Positions 1 through 12,129 of a DNA stretch of 64,000 nt are shown in pieces. This DNA is from Eucalyptus grandis (taxonomy: Eukaryota; Streptophyta; Magnoliopsida; Myrtales; Myrtaceae). The position numbers and the translations under genes were made by a program. Within the stretch, counting starts at the first letter, position 1, and each line of letters begins with the position of its first letter. The notes beneath the pieces are model-generated. The model worked only from the letters and a program-made list of their open reading frames with translations, was not told where the DNA came from and ran no database searches. The stretch spans positions 6,005,398 through 6,069,397 of the forward strand of contig NC_052618.1 of assembly GCF_016545825.1 (NCBI RefSeq). Direction: 5' to 3'.

Positions 1-899
1 CTTAATTTCCGAAAAATAAATAATTAATTAATTTCGAAAATTAAATAAATAAATACAATAAATTCAATTTAGCACAATATAAAGCTCAATTAAATAAACG
101 GACTGCGCCATGATCATCAGCATAAAATCCCGGTCACTGGCCATCCCGTTGAATTTCCGGAAATAAATAATTAAATAATTAATTTCGAAAATTAATATTT
201 AATTCTAAAAATACCACCTAGGCCCGAATTGCTTAATTAACACCCGATAAGGGGCGGGAAAAATCCCAAGAAGCATCCAATAAATACTACATGCAATTCT
301 CTATCTAATTACACTAATTACATCACTAATATACAAAGCAATTAACTAATAATCACTAATCAATTCTAATCTAACAACCTAATTACACTTAATTAACAAT
401 AATCAACCTTTAAGCATAATTAGCAAACTAAGAAGCATTTCGGTGGTCTTCGGCTCCCATGGAGTTTTGAAGAAAAAGGAGAAGATGGGGGAGGATCCGT
501 CGACGGAGGAGAGAGGGGAGGAAGAAAAACCTAATTTCTCTTTCTTTTCTCTCACTCTCTCTCTCTCTTAGGTCAGCCACACATGGGCACCACCAGCTGC
601 CCTCCACTCACAATTCCAAGACAACTTTGCCCCTTCTAGAAGCATTTAGGTAAGCTAAAATATGGGGGTATGTGTGGCATACGAATTTGCTAGGTTTTCT
701 TTCCAATTGAGCCTTAATTCCTCTTGAATTAAATCAAATTGACCCCATTAATTTATTCAATACCTCATCATTCCAATTGGTATTTTTCCTTACCAATGTA
801 GCCCCACTTGCATCCCAATTTCACAATCCTTGGCTTCAACCGAACAAAAGCGGCCCTATTATCCAGTCGAAATTAGGACCCGAAAATCTAGATGTCACA
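1..899. repeat. Probable LTR/retroelement debris at left edge
   Basis: No gene is seen here. The first 420 bases are very AT-rich, with repeated 'aattaatttcgaaaatta'-like blocks. A GA-rich stretch (470-560) and a run ending 'gatgtcaca' at about 891-899 follow. A terminus of the form TGTCACA is common at 3' ends of plant gypsy LTRs, so this may be the right part of an LTR whose start lies outside the window. No second LTR, primer-binding site or TSD was identified, so the class is a guess. Confidence 0.35.
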
Positions 900-1079
900 G
901 ATATCATATCTAGGACTGTTATGTGAATTATGATCTAACAATATAGGTGCTTTCGTTGTAAGTTTTGCAATTTATTCATTGTTTATTTGGGTGTTAAATT
1001 TGTGGTTTGTGTACTCGCATGGTCACCTCACATGTTAAGGAAATAGATTTAAAATCAATCAAGCTACCTGCCAAATATT
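900..1079. other. Unassigned AT-rich spacer
   Basis: AT-rich sequence between the two LTR-like pieces. I see no ORF, repeat or motif that I can name. Confidence 0.3.
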
Positions 1080-1379
1080 TTTTTTTCAAAATAAAGAGAA
1101 AGGTACCGAAGGGCGTTAGAAAGCTAGCGTAACCAAGTCCCGAACTTATAAATCTCTGGTTCATAGGAGTAAAGTAGATCTCCCGTTACTTTACTTAGTT
1201 TTTAATCGACCCACCAAAAATATATTAGTGGCGACTCCTAATTAAAAAGTTTGCATGTTAAGAACTTGAATCGAAAGTTGTGAATTGATATAGGCTTGGG
1301 AGAGCCCGAGTTAAGTCTAGGCTTAACAATCCATTAGCCAAATCTTAGGTGGTTCACACCCGAAAAATTGGTCGTGACA
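1080..1379 (-). repeat. Truncated 5' end of a gypsy-like LTR (minus strand)
   Basis: Read on the minus strand, this stretch begins TGTCACGACC at 1,379. It then follows, block by block, the first ~320 bp of the solo LTR at 53,745: a 'gactctcccaag'/'gctctcccaag' box, 'caattcac(a)actt', 'caagttttaac', the box 'ggagtcgccactaat', 'ggtgggttgatta'/'ggtgggtcgatta', 'aaccagaga', 'gggacttg' and 'cggtacc'. Spacing and order are kept while intervening bases differ, so these are two divergent members of one LTR lineage. Only the 5' part is recognisable here; the rest is lost or diverged. Confidence 0.7.
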
Positions 1380-2916
1380 AACTCACTGGATGGATTTGTC
1401 CCTCTTTATGTTTTGATGCAATCTTAGTGAGAATTTATTTATTTATTTTGTCTATGGTGGTTTGCTTCATTGTCATCTTATCATCGCCTTTTATCATGAC
1501 TCACTTATTCGTATTGTATTTCATGATGTTTCCTAATCGTTAATAAAAAATTATGTTAGGATATATTTCTCTATTAGGGAGCTACCTTTTCTACTACCAC
1601 CAATTTTTCACTTGTAACTTCACCACAAACAATTGTTATTTTTGTTAGGCATGGTGAGAAATGCATACTTTCATATTGCTTTATTTTCTCCTTGAAAACA
1701 CAAGAGTCAGGATGGAGCTATAATAACTGTCGACATGAACACATGATATTCGAATGATCTCTAAAGATATGCATGTAAAAAAAAAAAAAGCTCAAGCATA
1801 TGTTCCATTAGGCTTTTGAGCACTATGTTGGTTCATTTTTCCATTAAACCTAACTCTTGAGAAATAGTGCAACTTGATCATCTATTTTCTTTCTCTTTTT
1901 GCAACTTGTAGATTATTACATGTCTGAGATTGACATGCAATCTTACATGATGCAGTCTATGCCATATAATGCATTTATTGATCACATGTATATTAATGCA
2001 TGCAAGGATTTGATTCCATCTCATCTTATCTTCCTCAAAAGCAAGGTAAGAAATTGATTTAAGGTATTGCAAATTTCCACACCAAAGTTAAGAATGACCA
2101 TGTTTCATTGCTGAATTGCCATCTTAGACCTGAACTGGTGTTGGTGACTTTGCCTAGATTTCACATTGTTGCATTTGTGTATGAAACTCTAGGCTCAAGA
2201 AACCGACACTATGATAAAGCTGCAGAAAATAATTATTGTTGAGGGCTTGAAACTCAAATAATTCTTGTCGATAAAAGTAAATGGATTCCTCTTACGTTAT
2301 TCGTTTAGAATTTCAATGTTATTCTGTTTCTGGAGTTGGGAGATTGGGTTTTTGTAAATTTTAAATGTTTGGCTCGTGCATAAGAAAGAATTGAAAAGGT
2401 CAGACAGGTGTTCCAAAGACAACTTCTTGTTACTTATGCTTCTGGGCATGTAATTAACATATCATGTATGACCTTAGGATATAGAATCTGCCCCATGTTT
2501 ACTCAGCTCAGCTCCGGCAAAGAACGAGCAACAATTTTGCTGTATTATTTTTGGACAAAGACAAACAAAATTCAACTAAAAGAAAATACTATGCCGTAAG
2601 CCTAGATGATTATCCAAAAGATTAACCAAAAAATGAAACGTTAATTTATTGGCAGTTGATTTGGGCTTCGTAATTGCAGTCAGAGCTATTATTTTCAGTC
2701 ATTCAATTAAACAATGTCAATGTTTCAATCCTAGGATTACTTAATATATCATTTTCTTCCAGCGCGCATGTGCAAATGAGCAAGAAAGAAAACGGACTAT
2801 ACATACTTCTTTCCAAAAAGAAGCAATTCTTCATCCCAATTTGTGGCGATCTTTGGCAGGTTTAGCGTACAATAAATAAATAAATAAATGAGGAGGAAGA
2901 GGAGGAAGTAGAGGCC
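1380..2916. other. Gene-free AT-rich stretch
   Basis: Only short chance ORFs (about 60 codons), a short poly-A run near 1,778 and (aata)n near 2,870. I see no recognisable protein, RNA or mobile element. Confidence 0.4.
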
Positions 2917-3090
2917 TTATTACAAAAATTGAGATCCTTAGTAAATCTTCTTTAGATGAAATTGTCACTTTCTTTTTCTTAATATCACTATAAGATGTAT
3001 GTTTTATTACAAAAATTGAGATCCTTAGTAAATCTTCTTTAGATGAAATTGTCACTTTCTTTTTCTTAATATCACTATAAGATGTATGTT
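2917..3090. repeat. Perfect 87-bp tandem duplication
   Basis: An 87-bp unit starting 'ttattacaaaaattgagatc' occurs at 2,917-3,003 and again at 3,004-3,090 with no difference that I can find. The lack of divergence means a recent duplication, or an assembly or PCR artefact. Confidence 0.9.
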
Positions 3091-3292
3091 GGTGCTAACC
3101 AAATTGGACCGCTCAAATCGAGTGTAAGCAAATATTATAAATAATTGTTCGAATTGGGATTTTTCTAAATTTTAGAGAGTAGATTTGCATCATAAGTTAA
3201 TTAATTGTAAACGATAGACTAATCAACAATTGAAGTTGTCACTTTCTTTATCTCTCTCTTATCCCCCCCTCTCTCTCCCCTCCCTCACTCTC

Positions 3293-3332
<40 letters not shown>
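3091..3332. repeat. AT-rich spacer ending in CT microsatellite
   Basis: AT-rich sequence followed by a (CT)n-rich block at about 3,250-3,335 with a short TG run. The block ends exactly where homology to duplicon B begins ('tttccgaatatagctac'). Confidence 0.7.
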
Positions 3333-3334
<2 letters not shown>

Positions 3335-3639
3335 GTGTGTTTCCGAATATAGCTACTGCAGATTTGGAGTTGCAGTTGTCACTATTTTCTTGTTGAAGAG
3401 TTTGTGTCATCGTTTTAGATAGTTTTAATTGCCTTTCTAACATCCTTAGTTATTGCCACCACCATTTCTCGATTTTCCAAAGCCACGCCTTCAAAAGCTC
3501 TCTTCTCTCCTATTTCACAACTAAGAGATTCGTAAAGACTATGACCTGAGTGATATTGATTTGGAAATTTACTATCATTAAACTGAGCTGATAATTTAAG
3601 TTCACTTTATCATCATTGCGATAGTTTGAAAGGAATTTT

Positions 3640-4330
3640 TGCTTCAAAACTTGCTTGTAGACTCAACGACCGAACCACACACGAGATGTTTGATGAAATG
3701 TAAAAATCAGATTTGTATCAACTTGTCTCCAATTTTTTATTACCTTGAGAGTGTTTCTGCATGTATTATCTCTGTTGTTCCGTTTTGCTTAGTGTCCTTA
3801 TATTTTCTGCGTGATTATCTCTGCTAATGTCATTAAGTACTTGAATTTTCGTTGTTAGTTCTTTGCATCCTACCAATCTTCTGCAATATTGAGGCATCAT
3901 TGTCGGAAAGGCCAGTGAACGAAGACGGTTGTCTTGTGGAGGTTGAAGATGGATGGTGGCTGGATAAGAGGCACTTAATCTCGTATTTTCCAAGGAAGTC
4001 GGTGGTAAGCTGAATATTAATTTTTCTAGCTTTTGCTTAGAATTTATGAATGAATTGGATATGTGAGATTCTGGGAACAATGAAACGTTGAAGAAGACAA
4101 ATACAAGGCATCTAGAGGAAAGAAATGAAAATAAGAAAGATATGTAAAACGAATAATGAAAGAGAGGGAAACTGATAAAGATGTGTTCAATAAAGATAAT
4201 AGAATATGGGGTTAGTGTAGGCTTGAGAGCATTTATATTTATTTCTTGGCCTTGTTAAGTTCACATCTTATTCTACACGCAGATCAGGCCCAAAAACCTA
4301 ACTTATGTCCTTGTGAGTTTTTATGTTTGA
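3640..4330. other. Conserved non-assigned part of duplicon (A)
   Basis: Strongly conserved with 44,340-45,030. Reading frames on either strand change length between copies (104 codons here against 165 in B on the minus strand), so conservation is that of duplicated DNA, not of protein. No family was recognised. Confidence 0.4.
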
Positions 4331-6990
4331 CCACATCTGTGGACGGGGGCCCAAGGGCCCAGCCCATGCCCCTTTTTTTCAGAATAAATAAAATAAAATA
4401 ATAAAATTGCAAAAATAGAAATAAGGAGAAATTATAATTTGATCATATCGACAACGTCTAGGCATAGAAGGAGAAATAATAACAAATAATAAATAATAAT
4501 AAAAAGGATCAAAAATAAAAAATGGAAAATAGTTAGAAAAATAAGTCTTGATTAGATTGTTTGATCTAGTATCAGATTTAGTTTACATTCATTTAATTCG
4601 TACACATATGGTTTAGGGAAGTTCATTTTTTTTTTATCCTCTAGGTTTTAGTTTAGGTTTATGAAATTCATAAAAACAGAGAGTGGGTTTACAGATGATG
4701 ACAAAGCTGACTAACGGTTCCCACATGGATTGGGTTCTCCAAACCTTATCTCGCACAATGTTAGAGTGTACATACGAAATTCAATTAATCCTAAAAGATT
4801 TTTATGTGAAGGAACTATTACTAGCCTATTATGGCCAACTAAGAGCCAAATGAGATACGAGAGAGTATCCCACTTCCTATGCAATCAAAGATCCAGGACT
4901 TGATTATGCTAATTGCCTAAATAGTGCTAGTCCAATGCCCTAACTTGATTTATTTATTTATCTAATATATTTAGGCAATCTTTGACTATGTTAGTTTTCC
5001 TATGCCTCAAATGATGTCCATGCATGAGTGCGTAATCAAAGAAAAACAAAAAATCACAGTCACTACCATAAAAGAAAGTGTAAGAATGGCTAAAAAAAAA
5101 AAAAAAACGTATAGTGCAAGAAAGCAAAATTTAATAAAGCAAAATTAATAAAGTGTCGGACAAATTATAAGCTAAATTCAAAGTGAATCAAATTTCTTGT
5201 CCAAAAGATCAATTTACTAAAACTAAATTATATCAAAAGTACTCACTAATATCTCTTATTTATACATATGCTTTGAAACTAAGCTAAATCTAGCACTAAA
5301 AGTTAACAGCTTAATCAAGGTCTCTGTTTCAAGCCATCTTTCGATTTTTTTAATTTTAATTTTTTTTTTATAAAAGGAGACACAACACGTGCTAGAAGTC
5401 TTCTAACCCAAAATTCTGAGTGGAAAATTCTCATTAATCTTTTGCTAGAAGTCTTCTAGAAAATGCATTTGGAATGTAAACAGCAAGTGCACGAGGCATG
5501 CATAGGGCGTGCATGGATGGCGTTGATGACGAAAACGATGGAGATGGAGCCGGCAACGAAGACGATGGTGGCGGTGGTTGGCCTAGACGCGTCATCGATG
5601 ATTCGCTGGTGAAGATAGCCAAGGGAAGTGCGGAGCTTGGGGCAGGGCGGTGGCTGGATGAAGGAGGAAGGGATATAGAAAGAGGATAGGCGTGATAAGT
5701 ATTAAATTTTTAATGAATTTACTAAAAATACACACCGTGTTAGTTAGTGACATGGCCCTTATAAACAGTAGAATATTTTCTATATTATTCACCTCTAATT
5801 CCTAAAAGCTTTGTAGAGATTCATTACCTATTTTCTTGACAAATCGATCCTTTCCTCCAGCACTCATGGACAGAGACATTCATTAGGAATCTAGTCCTTA
5901 TTCAAATGGGCGAGAATATTCATTACGTGCTAGTCCTTATTCCTCGTACCAGTCCATGAAATCTAGAAGTAAATCTATAATAAAGCTATTTGTTAGACTA
6001 GAAAGTCTATCATAATTGTTAAGTCAGGCGTAACTCCCAATTATAATTTCTAGACTAGAACTTTTAAAGAAATTAAACGTTTGCCGTTCTTTATTAACAT
6101 TTTAAATTAGTTTACTACAAAATAAATATGGAAAATAATTGCAAGCGCCAACTAACATTGCTCCATAATTTCTCATTGTTGAAATACTAACGTGAAAATG
6201 ACATGATCTTGCAAAGAAGTCCATGCGAGAGAATCTGAAAATAAATGAAGAATACTAAAGGACATTAAATATTTATGTGGTTCGCTATCTACATCCATGG
6301 AAGAGATAATAGCAAATAATCCATTAATAATTGGAGAATTAGAGTTATAATTGCTCACATGCTTGAATATTTTTCACTCTTAAAAATTTAAACCCTAACA
6401 AAAAAAAATTCCAAATTAATAACTTGGTTTAGTGTAAACTCGTGGCACAAAAAATTTATAGTGGCTCACAATTTTTGCCAAAGAAACCCTGTTATATGTG
6501 TGCCATTTCAAAGATCAACAATTTTACAAGTCCATCAATGGATAATGCCACGATAACAATTTGAAAAGAGGATTCAGTTAATAATCCTAACTTACATTAT
6601 CCAATTCAAATCTGATTTGTTATGTGAGCTCAAATTCAAAATATAACTTAACACTCATTCTGACCGTAATTTCCCCTTCTTTTTTCTTTTTTCTTTTTTT
6701 CCAAATGCTTGGGTTGGTCCGTAGCCCTTTTACTTCTAGCATATATTTTTCAAATTTTGCAGTTAGTCATAATTTATAAACCTAAATTTTTACATTTTTT
6801 ATAGGAAAAGCAACACGCAGAAGAGAAAACGGTACTTTTGAAATGAGATTCACGTCTTCACGTCCTCAAATCTTTATCGAATCCCTTTCTCTTCGGTAAC
6901 CACCTCGCAACGCCGTGGCTCACGTCCTCACGTACTTGAAATGGGCGACACGCATTTCGGAGATCGTGGCTGAGAGCGAGGAGGAGATCT
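4331..6990. other. AT-rich body of duplicon A without a recognisable gene
   Basis: Contains poly-A and poly-T runs and a GC-richer island (5,490-5,690, also at 32,510-32,640). The island gives short glycine/aspartate-rich or proline-rich ORFs on opposite strands. Those ORFs are compositional and change between copies. No promoter or RNA gene could be supported. Confidence 0.4.
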
Positions 6991-7065
6991 CTCTCACTCT
7001 CTCTCTCTCTCTCTCTCTCTGTGGCGGCACCAAGGCGGCGAAGAAGAGGGGGCGTTCGTGATCAT
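6985..7065 (+). pseudogene. Tiny ribosomal protein L22e N-terminal remnant
   Basis: A (CT)n leader at 6,990-7,020 is followed by a reading of the type G-T-K-A-A-K-K-R-G. It matches over about 50 bases the better-preserved L22e remnant at 49,410-49,460 (G-A-K-A-A-K-K-K-G-A-T-F). In copy A it sits inside a local tandem duplication: the 'aaatgggcgacac' motif occurs on both sides, at about 6,940 and 7,096, whereas copy D has it once. The call rests mainly on the 49.4-kb copy. Confidence 0.5.
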
Positions 7066-7094
7066 CAGCTTGAAGGATTTCGACCAAATTCTTC

Positions 7095-8026
7095 AAATGG
7101 GCGACACCCACGTCGGGGCTGAGTAACCCTGCGAGGAGCCTGAGTAAAGACGAAAAGAGGAACCGCCTTTAGGAGATCGTGGCTGAGAGCGAGGAGGGAG
7201 TCTAGGGTTTCCACGTGGAGATTGGGTATATTGAATTGTGGAGTCGGGCGGGATCATCAGCTTCGAGAGGGAGGCGATCGGAGGTGGTAGTGCGCCTTTG
7301 TATGGAGCGACGCGGTGGTGAAGCTCCTTGCTTCCTTCCTTTGCCTGATGTCGCTCCAAAATCTCACGCATGCTTTCGGGGTCAGTCGAATAGCTTCTGC
7401 ATATGGTGATGATTGGGAATATGTGGAAGAAGAAGGGCCTGCAGAGATCATTTGGCAAGGGAACAGAAGAACGATAAAGAAAACCATCGGGTTTTTCAGA
7501 AGAAGGATCGGACGTGCAAATGTTGAAAGAGGGTAACTCATAAGATACTACCTGTTTATGTGTTGAAAACTTGGCATATATTACTTCCTACTTTTTCTTT
7601 CTCTTTGTGTTGGTTTTGGTTTGAATTTTAAATTTGAGGTTCGCAATTCACTGCCAGGATGCTGAAAAGCCGACCTTGAATCCTCTCCCTCAACTGTTCG
7701 AAGAATATTTAGAATATAAGAATTGATCGCCAATGTCAGCTCAACAGAAGTTAGAAAATTTCGCTCTCCAAGTGCCTAATTTTGGACTGAGCAGGTAGCT
7801 TATTATGATGGTCATACGTCTAGTTATAATTTTCTGGAATGATTTGTTGAAATTTTTTGTAAAATGTTTTATTTTTGCCTGTCGGTTTGCTTAACAGGAT
7901 GAAGCTCATTGCTCTTTCATTCTGAAAAATGGAGCTCGTTGGTTTGCTCCACGATGCCTTCATCCAGTTCATATATCCTGAGCATTTTGGAGCACCAATA
8001 CTGTTTTCAGAATGATGGACAAGCTG
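7095..8026 (+). pseudogene. ZRSR2/U2AF35-like CCCH splicing-factor gene fragment, copy A
   Basis: Unprocessed fragment of a plant C3H5-type gene (U2AF35-related, ZRSR2/RGH3 family; the family helps recognise 3' splice sites in the spliceosome). Exon 1 ends at 7,532 and encodes WEYVEEEGPAEIIWQGN, the acidic 'EGPAEIIWQG' signature of this family. An intron (gt at 7,533, ag at 7,657) leads to exon 2 (7,658-7,794), reading D-A-E-K-P-T...PLP then SAQQ...NFG. A second intron (7,795-7,897) leads to exon 3. In copies B and C exon 3 holds the CCCH finger. Here about 120 bp is missing near 7,955, leaving only [13 protein letters not shown]. Stops and frameshifts occur in every exon, and no RRM domain follows. 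Retained introns show DNA-level duplication, not retroposition. Family identity is from memory. Confidence 0.8.
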
Positions 8027-9346
8027 GTAAGAATAATTAGTGCAATTAAATTTCTATCATAAGATGGCTTTCATTTGCAAACATCTTTCACTGGTTTCAT
8101 ATAAACTACGGATGCAATTTTTTTATCACAGCCGAGACTTAGGGCTTTTTACTGGAGAAGCAAAAGAAAAACATGAAGTTATATTAATATGAAGGAAATT
8201 ACATCCATATTTATACCACATTAGATATCAGTAAATATTGCAAAAAAGGAAACAGAATTGATCGTAATCAAGGCAAAACTGAATAAGTGATCCTTATGGC
8301 TCACTAGTTGCGTTGTTTGTTTCCAAAGGTTGATTAGCCTAATTGCATAATGTAACTTAAAGGAGGAGGGATGGAAGTTTGCTGGGAAATGGGAAACTGA
8401 AATCCATAATTACTGTTTTTACCATCCCTTGGGAATTTTAGTTATAAAATTAGATACGGTTGCCTTAGCCCCATCCATGGCATTAGTTTCAAGGAAAGTC
8501 GATACATGAGTAAGGCGTTTCGCGGTGGCTAAGGACCATCTCTCCCACTAGCCAAAGATAGGATGATATAAAGGAGGCCTTTGTGCCAAAAGTTGTTGAA
8601 GGATAAAATGTGCTGGACAAAGCTGAAGCTGTTCTTTTTTGATGCATTGGTTTGGGAAGTTAGTTATATTACTGAAGATGGAATGATGCAAATTGGGAGT
8701 GCTGTCAGTGGAATAATGATTGAAATTTGGTCTTTTTAGGATGGGGTTTGGAAGTCTTTGCGCTTAGAAGAGTGCATATTCTTGCCATTGACACTACTAG
8801 TTGTAGAGAAATTGAAGATCTATACCCCTTTTCTAGGGAAGTTAGTGTTGGGTCAAGTTTGGATTAGAACGAAAATGGTTCGACTCATATTGATCTACTT
8901 AATCCGTTTTGGCACATTTCCATACGATGTAAATTTGAAAACCAATACCTAATCCAACTCAACACACATCCAACTCATATTATTAGAACATATTAATATT
9001 TAACCTAACTTAGAAAAACCCTTACGTACCCTTTTAACCCACTTTAATCTCTTTGTGTGTAATTATTCTATGAATACAAACTTCACATCAAATTAAAATT
9101 ATAAAATTCGTAAATAAAACAATGAACGTAAAAAACCTATAAATGAGGGTCTTGTCTTCTAAATCTTCCTCATGCGGAACTCCAAATAACCAATCTCTAG
9201 TGCACAATTTCACGGGAAAGAGAGCTATGATATTTATTTAAAAATGTGCCCTTCAATGCTAAAGGCTGACTTACAGGCAACGTAAGTGAGAAGACAACTC
9301 AAGATACCGATGTGAATTAGCTTCAAATAATCAAGAACATTACAAT

Positions 9347-9370
<24 letters not shown>
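8027..9370. other. Downstream intron-like and unassigned part of duplicon (A)
   Basis: Starts with a good donor (gtaag at 8,027) but no further exon of the splicing factor is recognised. A 64-codon ORF at 8,758-8,952 is conserved in copy C (56,133-56,327) but truncated in B, with no family recognised. It ends in a poly-T run at 9,353-9,378. Confidence 0.4.
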
Positions 9371-9371
<1 letters not shown>

Positions 9372-9383
<12 letters not shown>

Positions 9384-9960
9384 CAAGTCTATTTTCCTTC
9401 AAATACAAATCCAATTGTGACATTGTAGATTGCAAGGCATAGTGTTTACTTTTGAACGCATTATACTCATCAAGATTGTTCCCAATGTTCTCAAAAATGT
9501 CCTCAATTAAAATGTTACCTCGACTGGTTGAAGATGTAAAGTGATAATCTCTCAAACTATAGAGGTCACATGTTCATCAAAAGCATATAGAGACTTTCTT
9601 GAATAATCCGTACAAATTTCACATGATCATCTATGTCCAACTTCAAGTAGCAAAGCTCTAACAGGCGTAGCAAGACTACACTATAACCCTTCTAATATTT
9701 ATCAAACTTCTTTTGCACATAGAATTAATAGCTATGTCCTCACTATCTCTTTCCTTTATCAAACAAAACCAGATTAGCCATACTCAATAGAGATATAAAT
9801 GCTCCATGGGATATCTAACTCCAAAGAAGAGAGTAAAAATATCACAAAAATGTTGTAACAAGAATGCAATTTCCTTAGCTATGACTCAATCTTAGGGTAA
9901 CATTAAATGCACGAAGAATGGAAGTTCCATATTTTCTTTCTTAGGAGCAACTAGGACGCA
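9372..9960 (-). pseudogene. hAT-family transposase pseudogene, copy A
   Basis: Minus-strand translation shows the C-terminal core of a plant hAT (RICESLEEPER/BED type) transposase. From N to C: V-I-A-K-E-I-A-F-L-L...F-C-D-I-F-T-L-F-F-G-V-R-Y-P, then L-Y-L-Y..VW, then I-K-E-R-D-S-E-D-I-A-I-N-S-M, and finally S-Q-L-D-L-Y-L-K-E (the family's 'SELDxYL' block). Many in-frame stops and at least one frameshift interrupt it, and the catalytic N-terminal region was not found. The active enzyme would cut and paste hAT elements. Copy C (56,755-57,330) keeps a segment lost here (K-F-D-K-Y-stop-K-G-Y-S-V-V-L). No terminal inverted repeats or 8-bp TSD were identified. Confidence 0.75.
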
Positions 9961-12129
9961 ATACTTGTATTCAACGAATTGTCAATCATAATTCACATTC
10001 TTGCGATATGATTAGCAATTTAAATAAACAACATAAAGGCAATTTAGACCAATTCTACCCTTTCTAGTTTTAGCTTTCTATAGGAGAGCTCTTTATATAA
10101 TTTTAACCCTTCAATAGCAGTTGTACACAAATTGAGCATGAACATAAGCCTTTCTTTATCTATCTTTGTGGTGTTCAAGCAACTTTGATACAAATGGCAC
10201 TTCACCAGGAAATGCTTAAAAAGGGTATAAATGCGTGGTTGTATATCTGTAGCTCACATGTAGACCTGCAATGCCTAGGAAGCTCCTTTAAAAGAGCTTG
10301 AACGACTGATACACTCCCACCTGCCATGAGCAGTTTAATTTTGTAAAAGTTATTACCAAGAAAAGACAAATGGAATAATTATCAAGATCTTCTATACTAT
10401 TTTGATAAACTTTCACCTGATTGCAAAACCTTTCCTAAAATCACCAAAAAGCCTAGAAGGAGGAGGGGCAGGGGTTAAAACAAAGAAGCAACCAAATAAA
10501 GTTTTCAGATTTGATATTGCCTCTCTTATCCCAATTTAATAAGTTGAAACAAAATGTTGTCTATTAATTGGCTTTAAGATTATATGACGATATAAGATAA
10601 AGTCAAACTAGGTAAACAAATGAATAAAGCTTATGCAAAAGGAAACTATAAACTCAAGATCGAGTCCAACACTAACATCCTCCAACTATACCATGACAAT
10701 ATTACCATGAATGCTAGCTTTACAACTTCTCTCAACTTGATTTACCAATTGTATGCCTAACATGAACATCTATCTCAATTAATTAAAATGAATGGATTCA
10801 TTCGAACAGAAAAATCATGAGAAAATCAACTTACGATGAACTTCTTACATTAGAACATATTGTATGATGTCTCTAGTGGCTACACGATGTGTAGAGCTTT
10901 TTAATCCAAAATAATTGGATTGTTAAGTTCTCTACATCCTCGCTATTAGATACTATTTCGATGTTAACACAATCAAAAGTCTAACTTAAATGACATAACA
11001 CAAACCTACCTCCATTTGTGTAAATTCTGCACTTCCAACTCAAACTATCATAATTGAGACCCTCACTAATGCATCTATGGTTTCTTGTTGATTGGTGAGA
11101 ACTCCATCCTAAACAAGGAGGGAAAATTACTATCAGCTGCATAAAGAAACATAAAAAAGCTAATAAAGATTGAAATGTTTTTTTTCTACTTTACATTATT
11201 ATGAGCAAAACATAGAATTTGCTATGTTATAGGAAGTGATTGGCCTGCAATTTGAGCAACCCCATTGATCACAAGACCAAATAAAGTGGATCCTACTAGA
11301 GAAACATTGTGCTAAGAACCATATCCTAACGAGATATGTGCTAGACTCTATAAATAGTACTATGTTATTTTCTTGACATTACTTTATGCATGAAAGATCT
11401 TGAGGTTGTTGACTTCTGTTAGCAATACAAAGATTTATTATTAGTAAAAACCATGTGAAATTAGATTTAAATCACGTGGATCTCCCCTTTACATCGGATT
11501 GTATGCCTAGAAGTACATTAGTTAGATTGAAGGTATCTATTTATAAAATCGGATCAAATTGGTTGGTTCAACCGGTTGGACTAGTAATGGGATTGCAAAC
11601 CAATCCGCTTGTTGAGATAGGGAAATGTGGAAGTTCACTCTTTTCAAAAATCATTCTTTGCTGGCTATATTATGGTTGAAAATGTTTCATTTGTTTCCTA
11701 CCACTCAATATTAAGAAGGTGTCGCATTCATAAATTAGATTTAATTATCACACAACATGGCGTAAATCATGTTGTGGCCCCAAACTTGAGTCAACTAAAA
11801 TAAATGGGTATAGATCCTAAATATTATCTATCTCAGCTTTTCTTGGGTCGTTGAAATGGGTATATTCCTTTTGTCTATATTTTCTTTAAACAAGAACAGA
11901 GAAATACATATTTTTCTGTGCATATTATCTTCAAGAATCCAAATTCAGGATTATCAATTTGGATTATATACAACAAGGGATTGACTACTTGTTCCTTATT
12001 CTTAACATAATGTTGTTCCTTGTACATCACTAGGAAGGGTAAACATGATTAGACGATTACCTACATTGTTTATACATGTATAGAAAACTAAAAATCGACC
12101 TATTAGGTGATCGACTATAACTCATTTAC
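9961..12129. other. Gene-poor interval between hAT and kinase relics (A)
   Basis: Conserved with 57,330-59,580. It may hold the decayed N-terminal half of the hAT transposase on the minus strand, but no reading frame could be followed. A 115-codon plus-strand ORF in copy C (57,575-57,922) is broken in this copy. Nothing else can be supported. Confidence 0.4.

Noticed and set aside
1349..1543. A 64-codon hydrophobic ORF resembling a membrane peptide
   Set aside because: Starts inside the LTR fragment, AT-rich composition favours hydrophobic codons, and there is no second copy or family.
5434..5689. Pro-rich and Gly/Asp-rich ORFs on opposite strands, also at 32,449-32,637
   Set aside because: Compositional ORFs in a short GC island; absent from copy B and shifted in D.
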